DNA of 60,248 bases from Fimbriimonadaceae bacterium (GCA_020847855.1 JADLBH010000020.1:1-60248); one strand, 5' to 3'. Shown: positions 26,166 to 34,825, numbered from the stretch's first letter. The notes: generated by a model not told the origin, from the letters alone. Made by a program: numbers and translations.

Positions 26166-27374
26166 ATGGTGAGAACGATGCGCAGGCCGGGTTCTGCCTT
26201 TCGATTTGTGTCAGGTGCACTGCTGGCTATGAGTTGTACTCCTACAGCCTTCTCGCAGGGATATCTGGAAGAGTATGGCGGCAGGGATGGACTCTGGAGG
26301 ATTGGCTCTCGATCGAATGGCTTGTTCTCCGATATCGTTGTGTTACGCAAGATCGGCGAAACGCGGATTGGACTTCGGCGGGCGCGGCTATTCGTTGATC
26401 TGGCAGACGGGCAAGAGCACCTTGAGTGTTTTGCGGAGGACTATGATGTCATCGAGTCGTCAAAAGGCGCGTTTCACGGAAGTGTGAGGTTCTTAGTACC
26501 TACGTTCTCAGGAGTCGTTGGGCAGCTCCGTCCACGCGCGAACGGAGCGTACTGTGTGGCGTTCGTGAACAAAGCCGAAGACGGGTGGTACCGGCTTGGT
26601 TCGCAAGCATATGGCGAGCCATGGGAAGACGCAAGGCTCCATTTGGCGCCTGAGCCAGGGACAGACGGAGTCCTCTTCGCTAGCATAGACTTACCTGGCC
26701 CCGCTACTTTCGAGCAGGGAGCCGACGCTGGTGCCTCCGCGCTGAGTATGGGGGTTCGTTGCCTCCCGAGCTTAGACTCGCGTGAACGATTCAGAACGCT
26801 CTCGATTCTTCAGTCCGCGAGCTTCTTGGTAGGTTCTCGTCGCGGGGCGATCACGCGGTTGGGCCGGGACGTGCTCTCGGTGGTGGACGCCCTTCCGAGC
26901 AAGGAGCGCTGGATGCTCTACGGGCTCTTCCCCAAGTCGGACGTGCCCGGCTACATCGAGTTGGCCACCGACTCGCTGATTGAGGCGGCGAAGGACGAAG
27001 CGTTCTGGTCCTCCCTCCCCGAGCCGTTGCGCCTTTCTTGGCGCGATTGGATCCAGCGGGTCCGAGCGGAGTTCCTGGAGACGCGAGGGATCCTTGGGAG
27101 CGTCGCGCGGAGCGTCGACGCGGCGGACGCAGTGCACGACCGCGCACTGGCCCGCGGGCTGCTCCGGAACTGCCCGGACGGGCCCTGGACGGGGGTGCGC
27201 CAAAGCGCGGTCGTCCGGTTCTGGGACGAGGGCGACGAAGGTATGAAGGACATGCTCATGGACAAGCTCCGCTTCTGGGCAAACATCCAGAAGAGCCGCA
27301 TCTATGACGACCGAGGGCAATGGGTGAACCGGCAAGAGATGGTGGACTTCTGGACCACTTGGCTGCACAGTTGA
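26166..27374 (+). CDS. Secreted protein of unknown function
   Basis: 402 aa from ATG 26166 (GAAGG at 26156-26160, 5-nt spacer). The frame also holds a TTG at 26142 and an ATG at 26154. The N-terminus is a signal sequence (FRFVSGALLAMSCTPTAFSQG), either cleaved at AFS or lipidated at the Cys. The first half is beta-rich (GYLEEYGGRDGLWRIGSRSNGLF), the second half helical (VDALPSKERWMLYGLFPKSDVPGYIELATDSL). It starts 34 bp after the previous gene, so the two may be cotranscribed. Confidence 0.65.
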   Translation: MVRTMRRPGSAFRFVSGALLAMSCTPTAFSQGYLEEYGGRDGLWRIGSRSNGLFSDIVVLRKIGETRIGLRRARLFVDLADGQEHLECFAEDYDVIESSKGAFHGSVRFLVPTFSGVVGQLRPRANGAYCVAFVNKAEDGWYRLGSQAYGEPWEDARLHLAPEPGTDGVLFASIDLPGPATFEQGADAGASALSMGVRCLPSLDSRERFRTLSILQSASFLVGSRRGAITRLGRDVLSVVDALPSKERWMLYGLFPKSDVPGYIELATDSLIEAAKDEAFWSSLPEPLRLSWRDWIQRVRAEFLETRGILGSVARSVDAADAVHDRALARGLLRNCPDGPWTGVRQSAVVRFWDEGDEGMKDMLMDKLRFWANIQKSRIYDDRGQWVNRQEMVDFWTTWLHS

Positions 27375-27379
27375 GCCCG

Positions 27380-27400
27380 CTCCCCGCTATCATCGGGGAG
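27380..27400 (+). promoter_or_regulatory. 7-bp hairpin overlapping the aminotransferase start
   Basis: CTCCCCG and CGGGGAG pair around CTATCAT. The 3' arm contains the only GGGGAG-like ribosome-binding sequence and the first base of the GTG start at 27400. It could damp initiation or act as a weak terminator after the upstream gene; the role is inference. Confidence 0.35.
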
Positions 27401-28644
27401 TGAACTCGCGCGACTCGGTTGCCGCCCAGTACGCTGCCCATGTCGGGCCGGGGATGGCGCGGCTGCTTTCCTTCGCCGGGTTTGGGGTCGAGGTGCGGGC
27501 CGAAGGGTGCTCCGTGTGGGACTCGGAAGGTACCGGTTACCTCGACTTCCTCGGCGGCTTTGGCGTGTTCTCGCTGGGGCACCGGCACCCTCGGGTGCTC
27601 GATGCCGTGAGGCGGCAGCTCGAGGCCATGCCGCTCTCGTGCAAGACCTTCTTCAACCCCGTGATGGCGGAAGCGGCGGAGCGGCTCGCGGGGGTCGCGC
27701 CCGAGGGGCTGGAGTACGTGTTCTTCTCCAACTCGGGCGCGGAGAGCGTCGAGGCGGCGCTCAAGTTCGCTCGGGCAGCGACAGGACGGCCTGGCATTGT
27801 CGCGACGGAGGGGGGGTACCACGGCAAGACGCTGGGTGCGCTCTCGGCGACGGGGCGAGAGAAGTACCAGAGTGCGTTCCGCCCCTTGGTGCCGGGCTTT
27901 GCCCATGTGCCCTACGGCGACCTTGCCGCCGCGCGAGCAGCGGTCGGCCCCGAGACGGCGGCCTTTATCGTCGAAGCCGTGCAAGGCGAGGGGGGGATCA
28001 TCGTCCCGCCCGAGGGCTACCTGGCCGGGCTCCGCGAGGCTTGCGACACCGCTGGCGCCTTGCTGATCTTGGACGAAGTGCAGACCGGGCTCGGCCGCAC
28101 GGGCGCGATGTGGGGCTGCGACCACGAGGGCGTCCGCCCCGACATCCTGACTTCCGCGAAAGCTTTAGGGGGGGGCGTCATGCCAATCGGGGCGACCTTG
28201 GGGACGCATGCGGTCTGGGACAGGGTGTTCGGCGAAAACCCCTTCCTCCATACCTCCACGTTCGGAGGGAACCCGATGGCGTGCGCCGCCGCTGTCGCTA
28301 CCTTGGAAGTCCTTCGGGACGAGGGCCTCGTCGAGCGCTCCGCCCAACTGGGGGCCGTGCTGATGGACGGGCTACGGTCGGAGGCGCTGCCGCTCGACCT
28401 CGTTTCCGACGTGCGCGGTCGCGGGCTTATGGTGGGGGTCGAGCTGGCGATGGACGAGGTCGGAGAACTCCTCGTGGCCCAGCTGCTCAAGCGGGGCGTG
28501 ATCGTCGCGTACACGCTCAACAACCCGCGCGTGATCCGCCTAGAGCCGCCGCTGGTAGTGTCTGAGGATCAGGTCGGCAGGGCGGTCGCCGCGCTACGGG
28601 AAGCGGTGCTCGAGACGCAAGAGTTGCTGGCCGGCGTAGTGTAG
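27400..28644 (+). CDS. Class III PLP-dependent aminotransferase (putrescine/acetylornithine type)
   Basis: 414 aa. The N-terminus VAAQYAAHVGPGMARLLSFAGF and YLDFLGGFGVFSLGHRHP match the putrescine/ornithine aminotransferase branch. PLP features are NSGAESVEAALKFARAATGR, the Asp in LLILDEVQTGLGRTG, and the Schiff-base Lys in DILTSAKALGGGVMPIG. The likely reaction is transfer of an omega-amino group to 2-oxoglutarate; the exact diamine or amino acid cannot be read from sequence. GTG 27400 is chosen because the family N-terminus begins there; ATG 27454 is the alternative. Confidence 0.88.
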   Translation: MNSRDSVAAQYAAHVGPGMARLLSFAGFGVEVRAEGCSVWDSEGTGYLDFLGGFGVFSLGHRHPRVLDAVRRQLEAMPLSCKTFFNPVMAEAAERLAGVAPEGLEYVFFSNSGAESVEAALKFARAATGRPGIVATEGGYHGKTLGALSATGREKYQSAFRPLVPGFAHVPYGDLAAARAAVGPETAAFIVEAVQGEGGIIVPPEGYLAGLREACDTAGALLILDEVQTGLGRTGAMWGCDHEGVRPDILTSAKALGGGVMPIGATLGTHAVWDRVFGENPFLHTSTFGGNPMACAAAVATLEVLRDEGLVERSAQLGAVLMDGLRSEALPLDLVSDVRGRGLMVGVELAMDEVGELLVAQLLKRGVIVAYTLNNPRVIRLEPPLVVSEDQVGRAVAALREAVLETQELLAGVV

Positions 28645-28694
28645 CGCGAGGGATTGGGAACTCAGCGCATTGCCCGGGCGTCTGCGGTAACAAG

Positions 28695-29228
28695 ATGAAA
28701 GGTTGGGGCGCGGTCATCGTGGGAGGGCTCGTCGGGGCCGCCGTGTTTGTGCTCTGGCCCGTCTACACAGATCCACAGGGCCCGCGAAAGGCGACGGTCG
28801 CGCTGAGCAACACGAAACAGATCGGGACTTCGTTCATGATCTCCGCAGCAGACTTCGACGACCATCTCCCGCCCCTTGCGACTTGGGCACGCGTCTTGAC
28901 TCCCTATGTCAAGAACGAGCAAGTGTTCTGGAACGTGCGCGACGGAGGGTCGAAGACCGGTTTTGCGATGAGCGCCCTGGCGGGCGGGCTCGACCTAGCC
29001 CGGGTCAAGGCGCTTGAAGGCACCGTCATGCACTTCGAGTGCCCAGCAGGGCTGGGCAAAGGGGTCGGCGGCCCGAGCGACGTCTACTGGGACGCGGAGG
29101 GCTACGCCACGGTCGGTTTCCTCGACTCCCACGCCCGCAGCATCCCGCGCAAAGACGTAGGTACCCTATCCTGGCGGCCACGCGTGCTTCCTTCCCGCAA
29201 GACCGAGCCCCGCGAGCCCAGCCACTAG
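28695..29228 (+). CDS. Membrane-anchored pseudopilin-like (DUF1559-type) protein without prepilin signal
   Basis: 177 aa. One N-terminal helix (GAVIVGGLVGAAVFVLWPVY), then VALSNTKQIGTSFMISAADFDDHLP, the stretch that follows the helix in many DUF1559/pseudopilin proteins, then YWDAEGYATVGFLDSHARSIP, a variant of the terminal H-x-DG region. The leader lacks the G-F-T/S-L-x-E prepilin cleavage motif. Its last bases overlap the end of a DUF4139 gene fragment on the other strand. Confidence 0.6.
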   Translation: MKGWGAVIVGGLVGAAVFVLWPVYTDPQGPRKATVALSNTKQIGTSFMISAADFDDHLPPLATWARVLTPYVKNEQVFWNVRDGGSKTGFAMSALAGGLDLARVKALEGTVMHFECPAGLGKGVGGPSDVYWDAEGYATVGFLDSHARSIPRKDVGTLSWRPRVLPSRKTEPREPSH

Positions 29229-29380
29229 GGCCAGTACGTCTCGACGGCGTACGACGGCGTCAGCGTGTGCCCGGCGGCGAGAGTCAGCACCCATTCGGCG
29301 GTCTCGCTGTCGAGCTTCTTGTGGGGCGCGCTCTCCTGGGTGATCTTCCACTCGCCCCAGCGCCGCTCGTAGTATGCCGG
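29225..29380 (-). pseudogene. 3'-terminal fragment of a DUF4139 gene
   Basis: The last about 47 codons read ERRWGEWKITQESAPHKKL...VETYWP and stop at 29225. They match the C-terminus of the intact DUF4139 gene at 32750-34180 (ERHWGEWKITQESAPHKKL...VETYWL) almost residue for residue, and the DNA is nearly identical over about 140 bp. No start belongs to it; upstream sequence is unrelated. It is the residue of a segmental duplication. Confidence 0.9.
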
Positions 29381-29390
29381 GACGTTTCGT

Positions 29391-29849
29391 TCAGCGGGAA
29401 TCTGCAAACCGGACGACAGCAGTGATCGCCGCAAACGAGGCTGCGTAGGCAGCGATGGCCAAAGCCGAGCCCCACTTGAGGAAGTTTCCGAGGAACATTG
29501 GGACACTGGCGCCTGGGCGTCCCAAGAATGCGATGAACTGAACCGCAGTCAGCACGACCCAGAGGCCGATGATCGCCAGTGCCAAGGTCTGGAGCCTCGT
29601 TCGCTCTCCCATCGTGGTAGGCAGAGCAGCACCCACTACCAAGGCAGCACCGCCTAACGTATAGAGCGAACCGGAGACGGGCAACCACGCAGCGGCCTCA
29701 GGCCGGAGGATGCCCAATAGGGCGAACAGTGCGATGGAAGCCCACAGAGCGAAGAACATAGCCGTGCCAAACACGGCCGCCTGAAGCGCACGGGCGGCGA
29801 AGCACTTCCAATGTCGCTTCTCTTGCCTCAACGCCCCCCTTTCTCGCAC
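29391..29849 (-). CDS. Four-helix membrane protein in pseudopilin module
   Basis: 152 aa with four predicted membrane helices (AVFGTAMFFALWASIALFALLG; LYTLGGAALVVGAALP; LALAIIGLWVVLTAVQFIAFLG; WGSALAIAAYAASFAAITAVV). No family recognised. It overlaps the 3' end of the pseudopilin gene by 22 bp, so it is likely translated with it. A protein of similar size and helix count takes the same role in the neighbouring module (31664-32137). Confidence 0.65.
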   Translation of the reverse strand: MRERGALRQEKRHWKCFAARALQAAVFGTAMFFALWASIALFALLGILRPEAAAWLPVSGSLYTLGGAALVVGAALPTTMGERTRLQTLALAIIGLWVVLTAVQFIAFLGRPGASVPMFLGNFLKWGSALAIAAYAASFAAITAVVRFADSR

Positions 29850-30469
29850 GCGGAGTCGTCGTCAGTGTATAGCCGACAGCCCTTCAAGACCTTGTTCCGT
29901 TTGTCGCCCCAGCCGATCCATGGGAGGTGGATCCTGCGGTGGACGACCGCGGTATCCATCAGCAACCGCTGGTACGCGCCCGGCTCGTCCCAGAAGCGCA
30001 TTGTGCGGTAGTTTCCTGGCGTATCCAAGGCGATCAGCCATCCCGACCCTTTCGCTTCGGCAAAGTAGCCCGAGAATCGGCGGCGGTTGCCTTCGGTCTG
30101 CCAACCGGTCATGTCGTAGGCCAGGTACGAGTCCTTCCACGCCGTCGGCGGGTTCTCAGCCCCTGGGTAGCGCTCAACGCGCACGCGGTTCGCGATCCCT
30201 TGGGGCGTCGGGTCGTGCGGGCTGGCGACGAGAGCCCGGTCCAAGACGGCGGCCTGGATCAAGGGGGGAGTCGAGAACCATCCGTCCGAGTCCGTCGTCG
30301 TCTGGTACAGGGCATGGGCCTGGCCAATCTGCCGGAGGTTAGCAGTGTCGTGCGTGGCGATCGCGCGCTTGCGGGCTGAGCCGCTCGCCGCGAGTAACAA
30401 CGCCGCGAGTAAGGCCACGATCGCGACGGAGACCAAGACCTCAATCAGGCTAAAGCCCTTACGTATCAC
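29828..30469 (-). CDS. Type IV pilin-like (pseudopilin) secreted protein
   Basis: 213 aa from GTG 30469. The leader RKGFSLIEVLVSVAIVALLAALLLAA carries a prepilin peptidase site (G|F, Glu5) and the hydrophobic helix. ANLRQIGQAHALYQTTTDSDGW follows, the usual pattern in multi-copy pseudopilins of this lineage. The GTG overlaps the stop of the upstream Cys-rich gene (GTGA), which argues against the longer in-frame start at 30553. Confidence 0.85.
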   Translation of the reverse strand: MIRKGFSLIEVLVSVAIVALLAALLLAASGSARKRAIATHDTANLRQIGQAHALYQTTTDSDGWFSTPPLIQAAVLDRALVASPHDPTPQGIANRVRVERYPGAENPPTAWKDSYLAYDMTGWQTEGNRRRFSGYFAEAKGSGWLIALDTPGNYRTMRFWDEPGAYQRLLMDTAVVHRRIHLPWIGWGDKRNKVLKGCRLYTDDDSACEKGGR

Positions 30470-30807
30470 TGCCGGCAGGTGTCTGCGGGACACGGCGGAA
30501 GTACGGCAACCGGATGTAGCACGCAACAGCCATTGTTCGTCCAGGCCGTGCACTCGAACGTGGGGCCATTCGAGTAGATGTCGTGGTCAACTTCCCGGCG
30601 TCGCTCATGGTCATGCTGAACCCCGTTGCACCAATCGCCTGTCGCGTACTGCCACTGCCAGCATGCGTGCTCCGGGTAGTCGTCCGTGACTGTGAGTTCG
30701 GCACAGTCAGGGATCTGGCCCCCGCCTCCTTGGCCATGGGCCATACTGAGCAGAATCGTTCCGAAGAACAGGCCGAGAACGACGAGAATCGAGAGCCTAG
30801 TCTCCAT
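30466..30807 (-). CDS. Small Cys-rich secreted protein, first gene of module I
   Basis: 113 aa: signal peptide (LSILVVLGLFFGTILLSMAHG), a glycine linker, then a mature part with eight Cys (CAELTV...HACWQWQYATGDWCNG...FECTAWTNNGCCVLHP...PPCPADTCRQ), suggesting disulfides. No family recognised. It lies directly after a conserved (CT)n leader repeat and is coupled to the pseudopilin gene. Confidence 0.7.
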   Translation of the reverse strand: METRLSILVVLGLFFGTILLSMAHGQGGGGQIPDCAELTVTDDYPEHACWQWQYATGDWCNGVQHDHERRREVDHDIYSNGPTFECTAWTNNGCCVLHPVAVLPPCPADTCRQ

Positions 30808-30819
30808 ACGATCAGGTTA

Positions 30820-30889
30820 CTCTCTCTCTCTCTCTCTCTCTCTATGAGTCGAACGTCCCGGTTTGAATCTACCGCCAGTACGTCTCGAC
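30820..30889 (-). repeat. Leader repeat copy 1: (CT)12 plus conserved 24-mer plus DUF4139 tail
   Basis: Twelve CT units (30820-30843), then the 24-nt conserved block 30844-30867 (starts ATGAGTCGAACG, ends CCCGGTTTGAA). The last 16 bases, 30874-30889, match the 3' end of the DUF4139 gene (VETYW codons). On the minus strand it is the 5' leader of the gene starting at 30807. Confidence 0.92.
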
Positions 30890-31007
30890 CAAGTACTCAA
30901 TTCACATGTATCCGGACGCTGCGCTCCGGTAGAGAAGGAGAAGGGAGATCAGGCAATGATCTGCTCAGTCAGATTCCCCGCCTGCGCCCGTGTCCACTTG
31001 CGATGAA

Positions 31008-31667
31008 TCACGGCTCCGCGAGCCACGTTGACATCGAAGGGAAGTCCTCACAAAAGATCTGTGCACCTTCGATTGACCGTAATGTGGGAGAGTTCACCAC
31101 CAAGTCAAATCGTCCTCGCTTGACACTGCCATCCAGCCGAAACCTCAGTGCCGGGCCTAAGAAGGTTCCTGGGCCCGCTCCGCGGTCGTCACCCTTAGGG
31201 TAGATCGGTTTTGCCCCGCTCGGGTGAACGAGTGAGACGATGAGGCCTGGGTTCGGGCACACGTCGAGAAACCTTGACCAGCTCTTGAACTTCGGGATTT
31301 GGAGCGCGGGGAGAAACGTGAAAAGAGAGTTGTAGGAAGTCGGGTGCACGGCTGTGCTCTTCATCCATACCCTCTCAAACGCTAGGCCATACCCGTCCTC
31401 ATAAGGATCTCCCGGAGTCATCATGACTCGGGAATCCCTCACGTAGCCACCGTCTATGAGCGGATCCAGATTGTCCCGCACAAACTGGGAGTCGTGGTCA
31501 GTTGCGTACAGGTGAAGAGCAACACCGGCCTGTCGAAGGTTCGAGAGCGCGATGGTGCCATACGACTCCTGCTTGCCACGTGCCAATGCGACCGCCAGCA
31601 GTGCCGCGACGACGCCAACGATCGCTGCCGCAACCAACACTTCGAGGAGACTCAAGCCACGCTTCAT
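31008..31667 (-). CDS. Type IV pilin-like (pseudopilin) secreted protein
   Basis: 219 aa. Leader MKRGLSLLEVLVAAAIVGVVAALLAVAL has the prepilin cleavage pattern (G|L, Glu5). IALSNLRQAGVALHLYATDHDSQF follows, then a globular part. The ATG overlaps the stop of the upstream membrane-protein gene (ATGA). Paralogue of the gene at 29828-30469 in the same type of module, but the gene order within the module differs. Confidence 0.85.
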   Translation of the reverse strand: MKRGLSLLEVLVAAAIVGVVAALLAVALARGKQESYGTIALSNLRQAGVALHLYATDHDSQFVRDNLDPLIDGGYVRDSRVMMTPGDPYEDGYGLAFERVWMKSTAVHPTSYNSLFTFLPALQIPKFKSWSRFLDVCPNPGLIVSLVHPSGAKPIYPKGDDRGAGPGTFLGPALRFRLDGSVKRGRFDLVVNSPTLRSIEGAQIFCEDFPSMSTWLAEP

Positions 31668-32137
31668 TCAGTGCCTCCGCCCGTCAAACGCAACAGACGG
31701 GCAGAGAATTCGATGGCAGACCAAGACACCCCAAGTCCGAAGGAGACCAAGGCTATGATTGCGAGCACGAACACAACCGCTGCCGCGCCCGGCTCCATCT
31801 CGCCAAACGAGAGGAGGTTCACGAACCCGAGCGCACCGATCGAGCCTGCGAGGATCCAAACCCAAGTCCCTTTTCGCCAAGGTGACGCGAAAACCCAAGG
31901 GAAAACGGAAACAGTGAGTACGGCAACGATGAACCACGCGGTGACGGAACCGCTCCAACTCTGTTGCCTAAACTTGAAGGGCATGTTCCAGTCTAGCCAG
32001 AGGAGGCCTAGCTCGGATGCCACACCCGTGGAAACTGCAAGGGCCCAAGTTCCCCGCGGGTACGAGCGTACACCCTCCAGAACTAGCCCCCTCCCACTAA
32101 CCTCGTTGAGCAGGGCCTCTCTTGCGTCGTGCCGCAC
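31664..32137 (-). CDS. Four-helix membrane protein in pseudopilin module II
   Basis: 157 aa from GTG 32137, overlapping the upstream Cys-rich gene by 55 bp; a later in-frame GTG near 32020 is possible. Helices: TWALAVSTGVASELGLLWL; VTAWFIVAVLTVSVFPWVF; WVWILAGSIGALGFVNLL; AAAVVFVLAIIALVSFGLGV. No family recognised. Same position class as 29391-29849. Confidence 0.6.
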   Translation of the reverse strand: MRHDAREALLNEVSGRGLVLEGVRSYPRGTWALAVSTGVASELGLLWLDWNMPFKFRQQSWSGSVTAWFIVAVLTVSVFPWVFASPWRKGTWVWILAGSIGALGFVNLLSFGEMEPGAAAVVFVLAIIALVSFGLGVSWSAIEFSARLLRLTGGGTE

Positions 32138-32688
32138 AATGGCTCTGGATCTATGGAACCTTCATCGGTGCAGCAAAGTTTGTTCCCCTCTTCGTCAGGG
32201 CAACCGTTCACCTTGATGGTTCCTGCGTTCTGCCAGCCAGCGCAATATTGGTATATTTTGCCGTCCGGGCAAGAAAACTTATAGATGCGTCTCCTCATCA
32301 GCTCATCTTTCGCCCAGGGGAGCCACGAGCAATCCGGAGACACTCGAATGCACCAGTCTTGAGTCTGGGTTCCAGTCCAAGCGCAGTCGCCGCACCCACT
32401 GTTCGGCGGAGGTGCCGGGATTGAGCATTGCGGCGTTTCGCCGTTGGTCGGAGTTGCCAAAGTTCGGTTGTCGTCCGAACCTACGAGTGTCGCCATTGCG
32501 AGCCTGATTCCACGAGTAGTTTCGCTGCCCGCGCTACAACCGCACGGAGGGGGCCCTATGAAGCTCGGGCTCCCTCCATGGAAGCCCCCACCCGCCGCCC
32601 AGGTCGTGGCCCCAAACGCAACTGCTCCCGCAAAGGTCACCGTGGCGAGCTTCACACAACCCCTCAAGAGACTTCGCTGAGCACCCAT
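32083..32688 (-). CDS. Cys-rich secreted protein, first gene of module II
   Basis: 201 aa: signal peptide (VKLATVTFAGAVAFGATTWAAG), a Gly/Pro linker (GPPPCGCSAGSE), then a Cys-rich mature region (CGDCAWTGTQTQDWCIRVSPDC, YQYCAGWQNAGTIKVNGCPDEEGNKLCC). About 15 Cys suggest several disulfides. The W-x-G-x-Q/W pattern near the second Cys pair recalls the module I protein. It starts 12 bp after leader repeat copy 2. Confidence 0.7.
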   Translation of the reverse strand: MGAQRSLLRGCVKLATVTFAGAVAFGATTWAAGGGFHGGSPSFIGPPPCGCSAGSETTRGIRLAMATLVGSDDNRTLATPTNGETPQCSIPAPPPNSGCGDCAWTGTQTQDWCIRVSPDCSWLPWAKDELMRRRIYKFSCPDGKIYQYCAGWQNAGTIKVNGCPDEEGNKLCCTDEGSIDPEPLCGTTQERPCSTRLVGGG

Positions 32689-32700
32689 GGTACGAGTATG

Positions 32701-32748
32701 CTCTCTCTCTCTCTCTCTCTCTCTATGAGGCGAACGTCCCGGTTTGAA
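32701..32748 (-). repeat. Leader repeat copy 2: (CT)12 plus conserved 24-mer
   Basis: Twelve CT units (32701-32724) followed by the 24-nt block 32725-32748, one base different from copy 1 (ATGAGG for ATGAGT). It fills the gap between the DUF4139 stop (32750) and the start of the next gene (32688) on the minus strand. Confidence 0.93.
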
Positions 32749-32749
32749 T

Positions 32750-34180
32750 CTACAGCCAGTACGTCTCGACGGTGTACTCGAGAGTCACGGTCTGGCCGGC
32801 GGCGAGCGTCAGCACCCATTCGGCGGTCTCGCTGTCGAGCTTCTTGTGCGGCGCGCTCTCCTGGGTGATCTTCCACTCGCCCCAGTGCCGCTCCAGCACG
32901 TGGACGGTCTCGGGCGTCTCCTTGCGGTTGCGGAGCTCGATCTCGAACTTCTGCCTCATGCCGTCGCGGCTGCGGCGGCGGGTCAGCCATTCGAACGACT
33001 CGCGCTTGCGGTCGGCCACGATGTCGAACGACCGCCCTACCGCCAGGCTGATCTTCTCGTCCCGTGGCGTGTGGTTGATCGAGTCCTCGCCGAGCAGCTG
33101 CACCGCGCCGCTCGAGTCCTTCTGGTAGACCTTGAACGTCCCGGCGGGCAGCGGCATGCCGAGTTGGCTCGCCTTGTCGTTCTTCAGCTCGATGAGGAAC
33201 AGCGGGCGCAGCTGGCCGGTCCCGATCTCGCCTTCGCCGGGCATCTGCGCTCCGTAGTTGCGCATCGCGTCAATCACGAGCTTCTTGGTCACCGGCACTC
33301 CCGCCGCCTCCATCATCGTGATCTGCTTGATCTCGTTGTTGCGCACGTTGGCAGGTCGCTGGAGCGTGTAGAGATGGTATTCGGCGAAGGACTCCTCGGC
33401 GAAGCCCTTATCTTCCATCGCGCCGAGCGCCATCTCCCGCCCCCCCCCTCGCCTCATCATCGCGGGCGCCTGGGCTCGCATTACCTCGCCCGCCAGAAGC
33501 TTGAGCTTGGCGTCCTTCCAGGTCGCCCCGCTGTTGTTCGTGATCGTGCACCATCCGCGGAAGTCGCCCGATTTGCCGTCTTGGCCCAGGTAGAGCACGT
33601 AGTCGCTCTTCCAGGATGTCCCTTGGGTGATGTAGCTGAGCTCGACGTCTGCCGGGCCGGCTTGGGCGGATTCGATGTCCCAGAGCAGCGTCGGCTTGCT
33701 GATCAGCCCCTCGGGCAGGCTCGTCACCTCGATCTCGCCGGTGGGGTTCAGCAGGATTCGCCCGTCGTCGGTGCGCACGACCATCCCTTGCCAGGTCGGG
33801 GAGACGTTGCCGTTCGCGTCCGAGACCATCGCGGTGGGCGAGCTGAGCAGGGTGCCGACCACGCGCTCCTTGGTGCCGTTCGGCAGCACTCGGTTCAGCG
33901 CGATCTGCCCCCCAACGGCCTTGTTCAAGATCGCGACCGGACTGATCAGGTCATATTGGTAGTTCTGCTCGAGCACCTGGAACGTTTTGGCCCCGACCTG
34001 GCTCACCGCCACAGAGTTCGTCTCGATCATCTGGGCCACGTCCTCGACCGCCACCTGCTGGCGACCCTGGCGCAGGTCGAAGCGTCGCTGCTCTTTGACG
34101 AGCGCGAAGCCCTGGTTGTAGACGGTGACTTCGACGTTGGTGGCGGCGAGTGCGGTGGCGAGAGCGATCATTCCGGTCAT
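32750..34180 (-). CDS. DUF4139 domain-containing secreted protein
   Basis: 476 aa. A short signal-like N-terminus (IALATALAA), then TNVEVTVYNQGFALVKEQRRFDL, the classic opening of DUF4139/mucoidy-inhibitor-like proteins. VELSYITQGTSWKSDYVLYLG and the late RDEKISLAVGRSFDIVADRK complete the domain. Function unknown; likely a surface or periplasmic beta-sandwich. Its 3' end has been duplicated at least twice nearby (29225-29380 and 30874-30889). Divergent from ribH. Confidence 0.85.
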   Translation of the reverse strand: MTGMIALATALAATNVEVTVYNQGFALVKEQRRFDLRQGRQQVAVEDVAQMIETNSVAVSQVGAKTFQVLEQNYQYDLISPVAILNKAVGGQIALNRVLPNGTKERVVGTLLSSPTAMVSDANGNVSPTWQGMVVRTDDGRILLNPTGEIEVTSLPEGLISKPTLLWDIESAQAGPADVELSYITQGTSWKSDYVLYLGQDGKSGDFRGWCTITNNSGATWKDAKLKLLAGEVMRAQAPAMMRRGGGREMALGAMEDKGFAEESFAEYHLYTLQRPANVRNNEIKQITMMEAAGVPVTKKLVIDAMRNYGAQMPGEGEIGTGQLRPLFLIELKNDKASQLGMPLPAGTFKVYQKDSSGAVQLLGEDSINHTPRDEKISLAVGRSFDIVADRKRESFEWLTRRRSRDGMRQKFEIELRNRKETPETVHVLERHWGEWKITQESAPHKKLDSETAEWVLTLAAGQTVTLEYTVETYWL

Positions 34181-34249
34181 TGTAGTGGCCTCTCGTTCTC
34201 AGACGCTTGCGCCCCCAGGCCCGTTACGCGAGGAGTTCATACTAGGGCT

Positions 34250-34714
34250 ATGGGTGAGATTGTGGGCACGCCCGACGGTGCGGGGAAGCACGTCGGCATC
34301 GTCGTGGCCCGGTGGAACGAGCTCGTGACCAAGGAATTGCTCGAAGGCTGCCTGGACGAACTGCGCCGTTGCGGCGGGCCGGAAGTGACCGTGGTGCGCG
34401 TTCCGGGGTCTTGGGAGATCCCCCTAGCCGCGACGGCGCTGGTCGAGCGCGGCGAGGTGGACGGCGTCGTCGCCCTCGGGTGCATCCTGCAAGGCGAGAC
34501 CGCCCACGCCGGCCAGCTGGCGGGCGACGTGGCCGGGGCGCTCATGGCCCTGCAGAACGCGAGCGGCGTCCCCGTCGCCTGGGGCGTCCTCACCCCCGAG
34601 ACCGCCGCCCAAGCCCTCGACCGAGCCGGCCTCAAACACGGCAACAAAGGCCGCGAAGCGGCGGCTGCCCTGCTCGAGACCGCCTCGGCCCTAGAACAAC
34701 TCCGAGGCGGGTAA
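34250..34714 (+). CDS. ribH: 6,7-dimethyl-8-ribityllumazine synthase
   Basis: Penultimate step of riboflavin synthesis. 154 aa from ATG 34250. Family motifs: IVVARWNELVTKELLEGCLDEL, VPGSWEIPLAATALV, ALGCILQGETAHAGQLAGDV (with the catalytic His of the GET-x-H motif), PVAWGVLTPETAAQALDRAG and a GNKGREAA tail. The frame is open far upstream across the opposite DUF4139 gene, which is chance. No other rib gene is nearby. Confidence 0.95.
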   Translation: MGEIVGTPDGAGKHVGIVVARWNELVTKELLEGCLDELRRCGGPEVTVVRVPGSWEIPLAATALVERGEVDGVVALGCILQGETAHAGQLAGDVAGALMALQNASGVPVAWGVLTPETAAQALDRAGLKHGNKGREAAAALLETASALEQLRGG

Positions 34715-34825
34715 CGGGCTCACTCCTGCGCCCTGGGCACAATAGTGACGGCGGGCCAGCCGAACCTCGCTCTTCCTCGGGGGCAAGGCGCGCGATCGGG
34801 TTGCTCGCCTTCGGTCGCGCCGCCG

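Noticed and set aside
30851-30876. Leader repeat as part of a tRNA (GGTTTGAATC resembles a T loop)
   Set aside because: The flanking bases do not form a T stem, and no acceptor or anticodon arm can be built.
30820-30889. CRISPR-like array from the three leader repeats
   Set aside because: Copies are kilobases apart with whole genes between them, there are only three, and no cas genes are present.
32744-34249. A 500-residue N-terminal extension of RibH
   Set aside because: It is antisense to the well-recognised DUF4139 gene and has no family pattern; RibH is complete from 34250.
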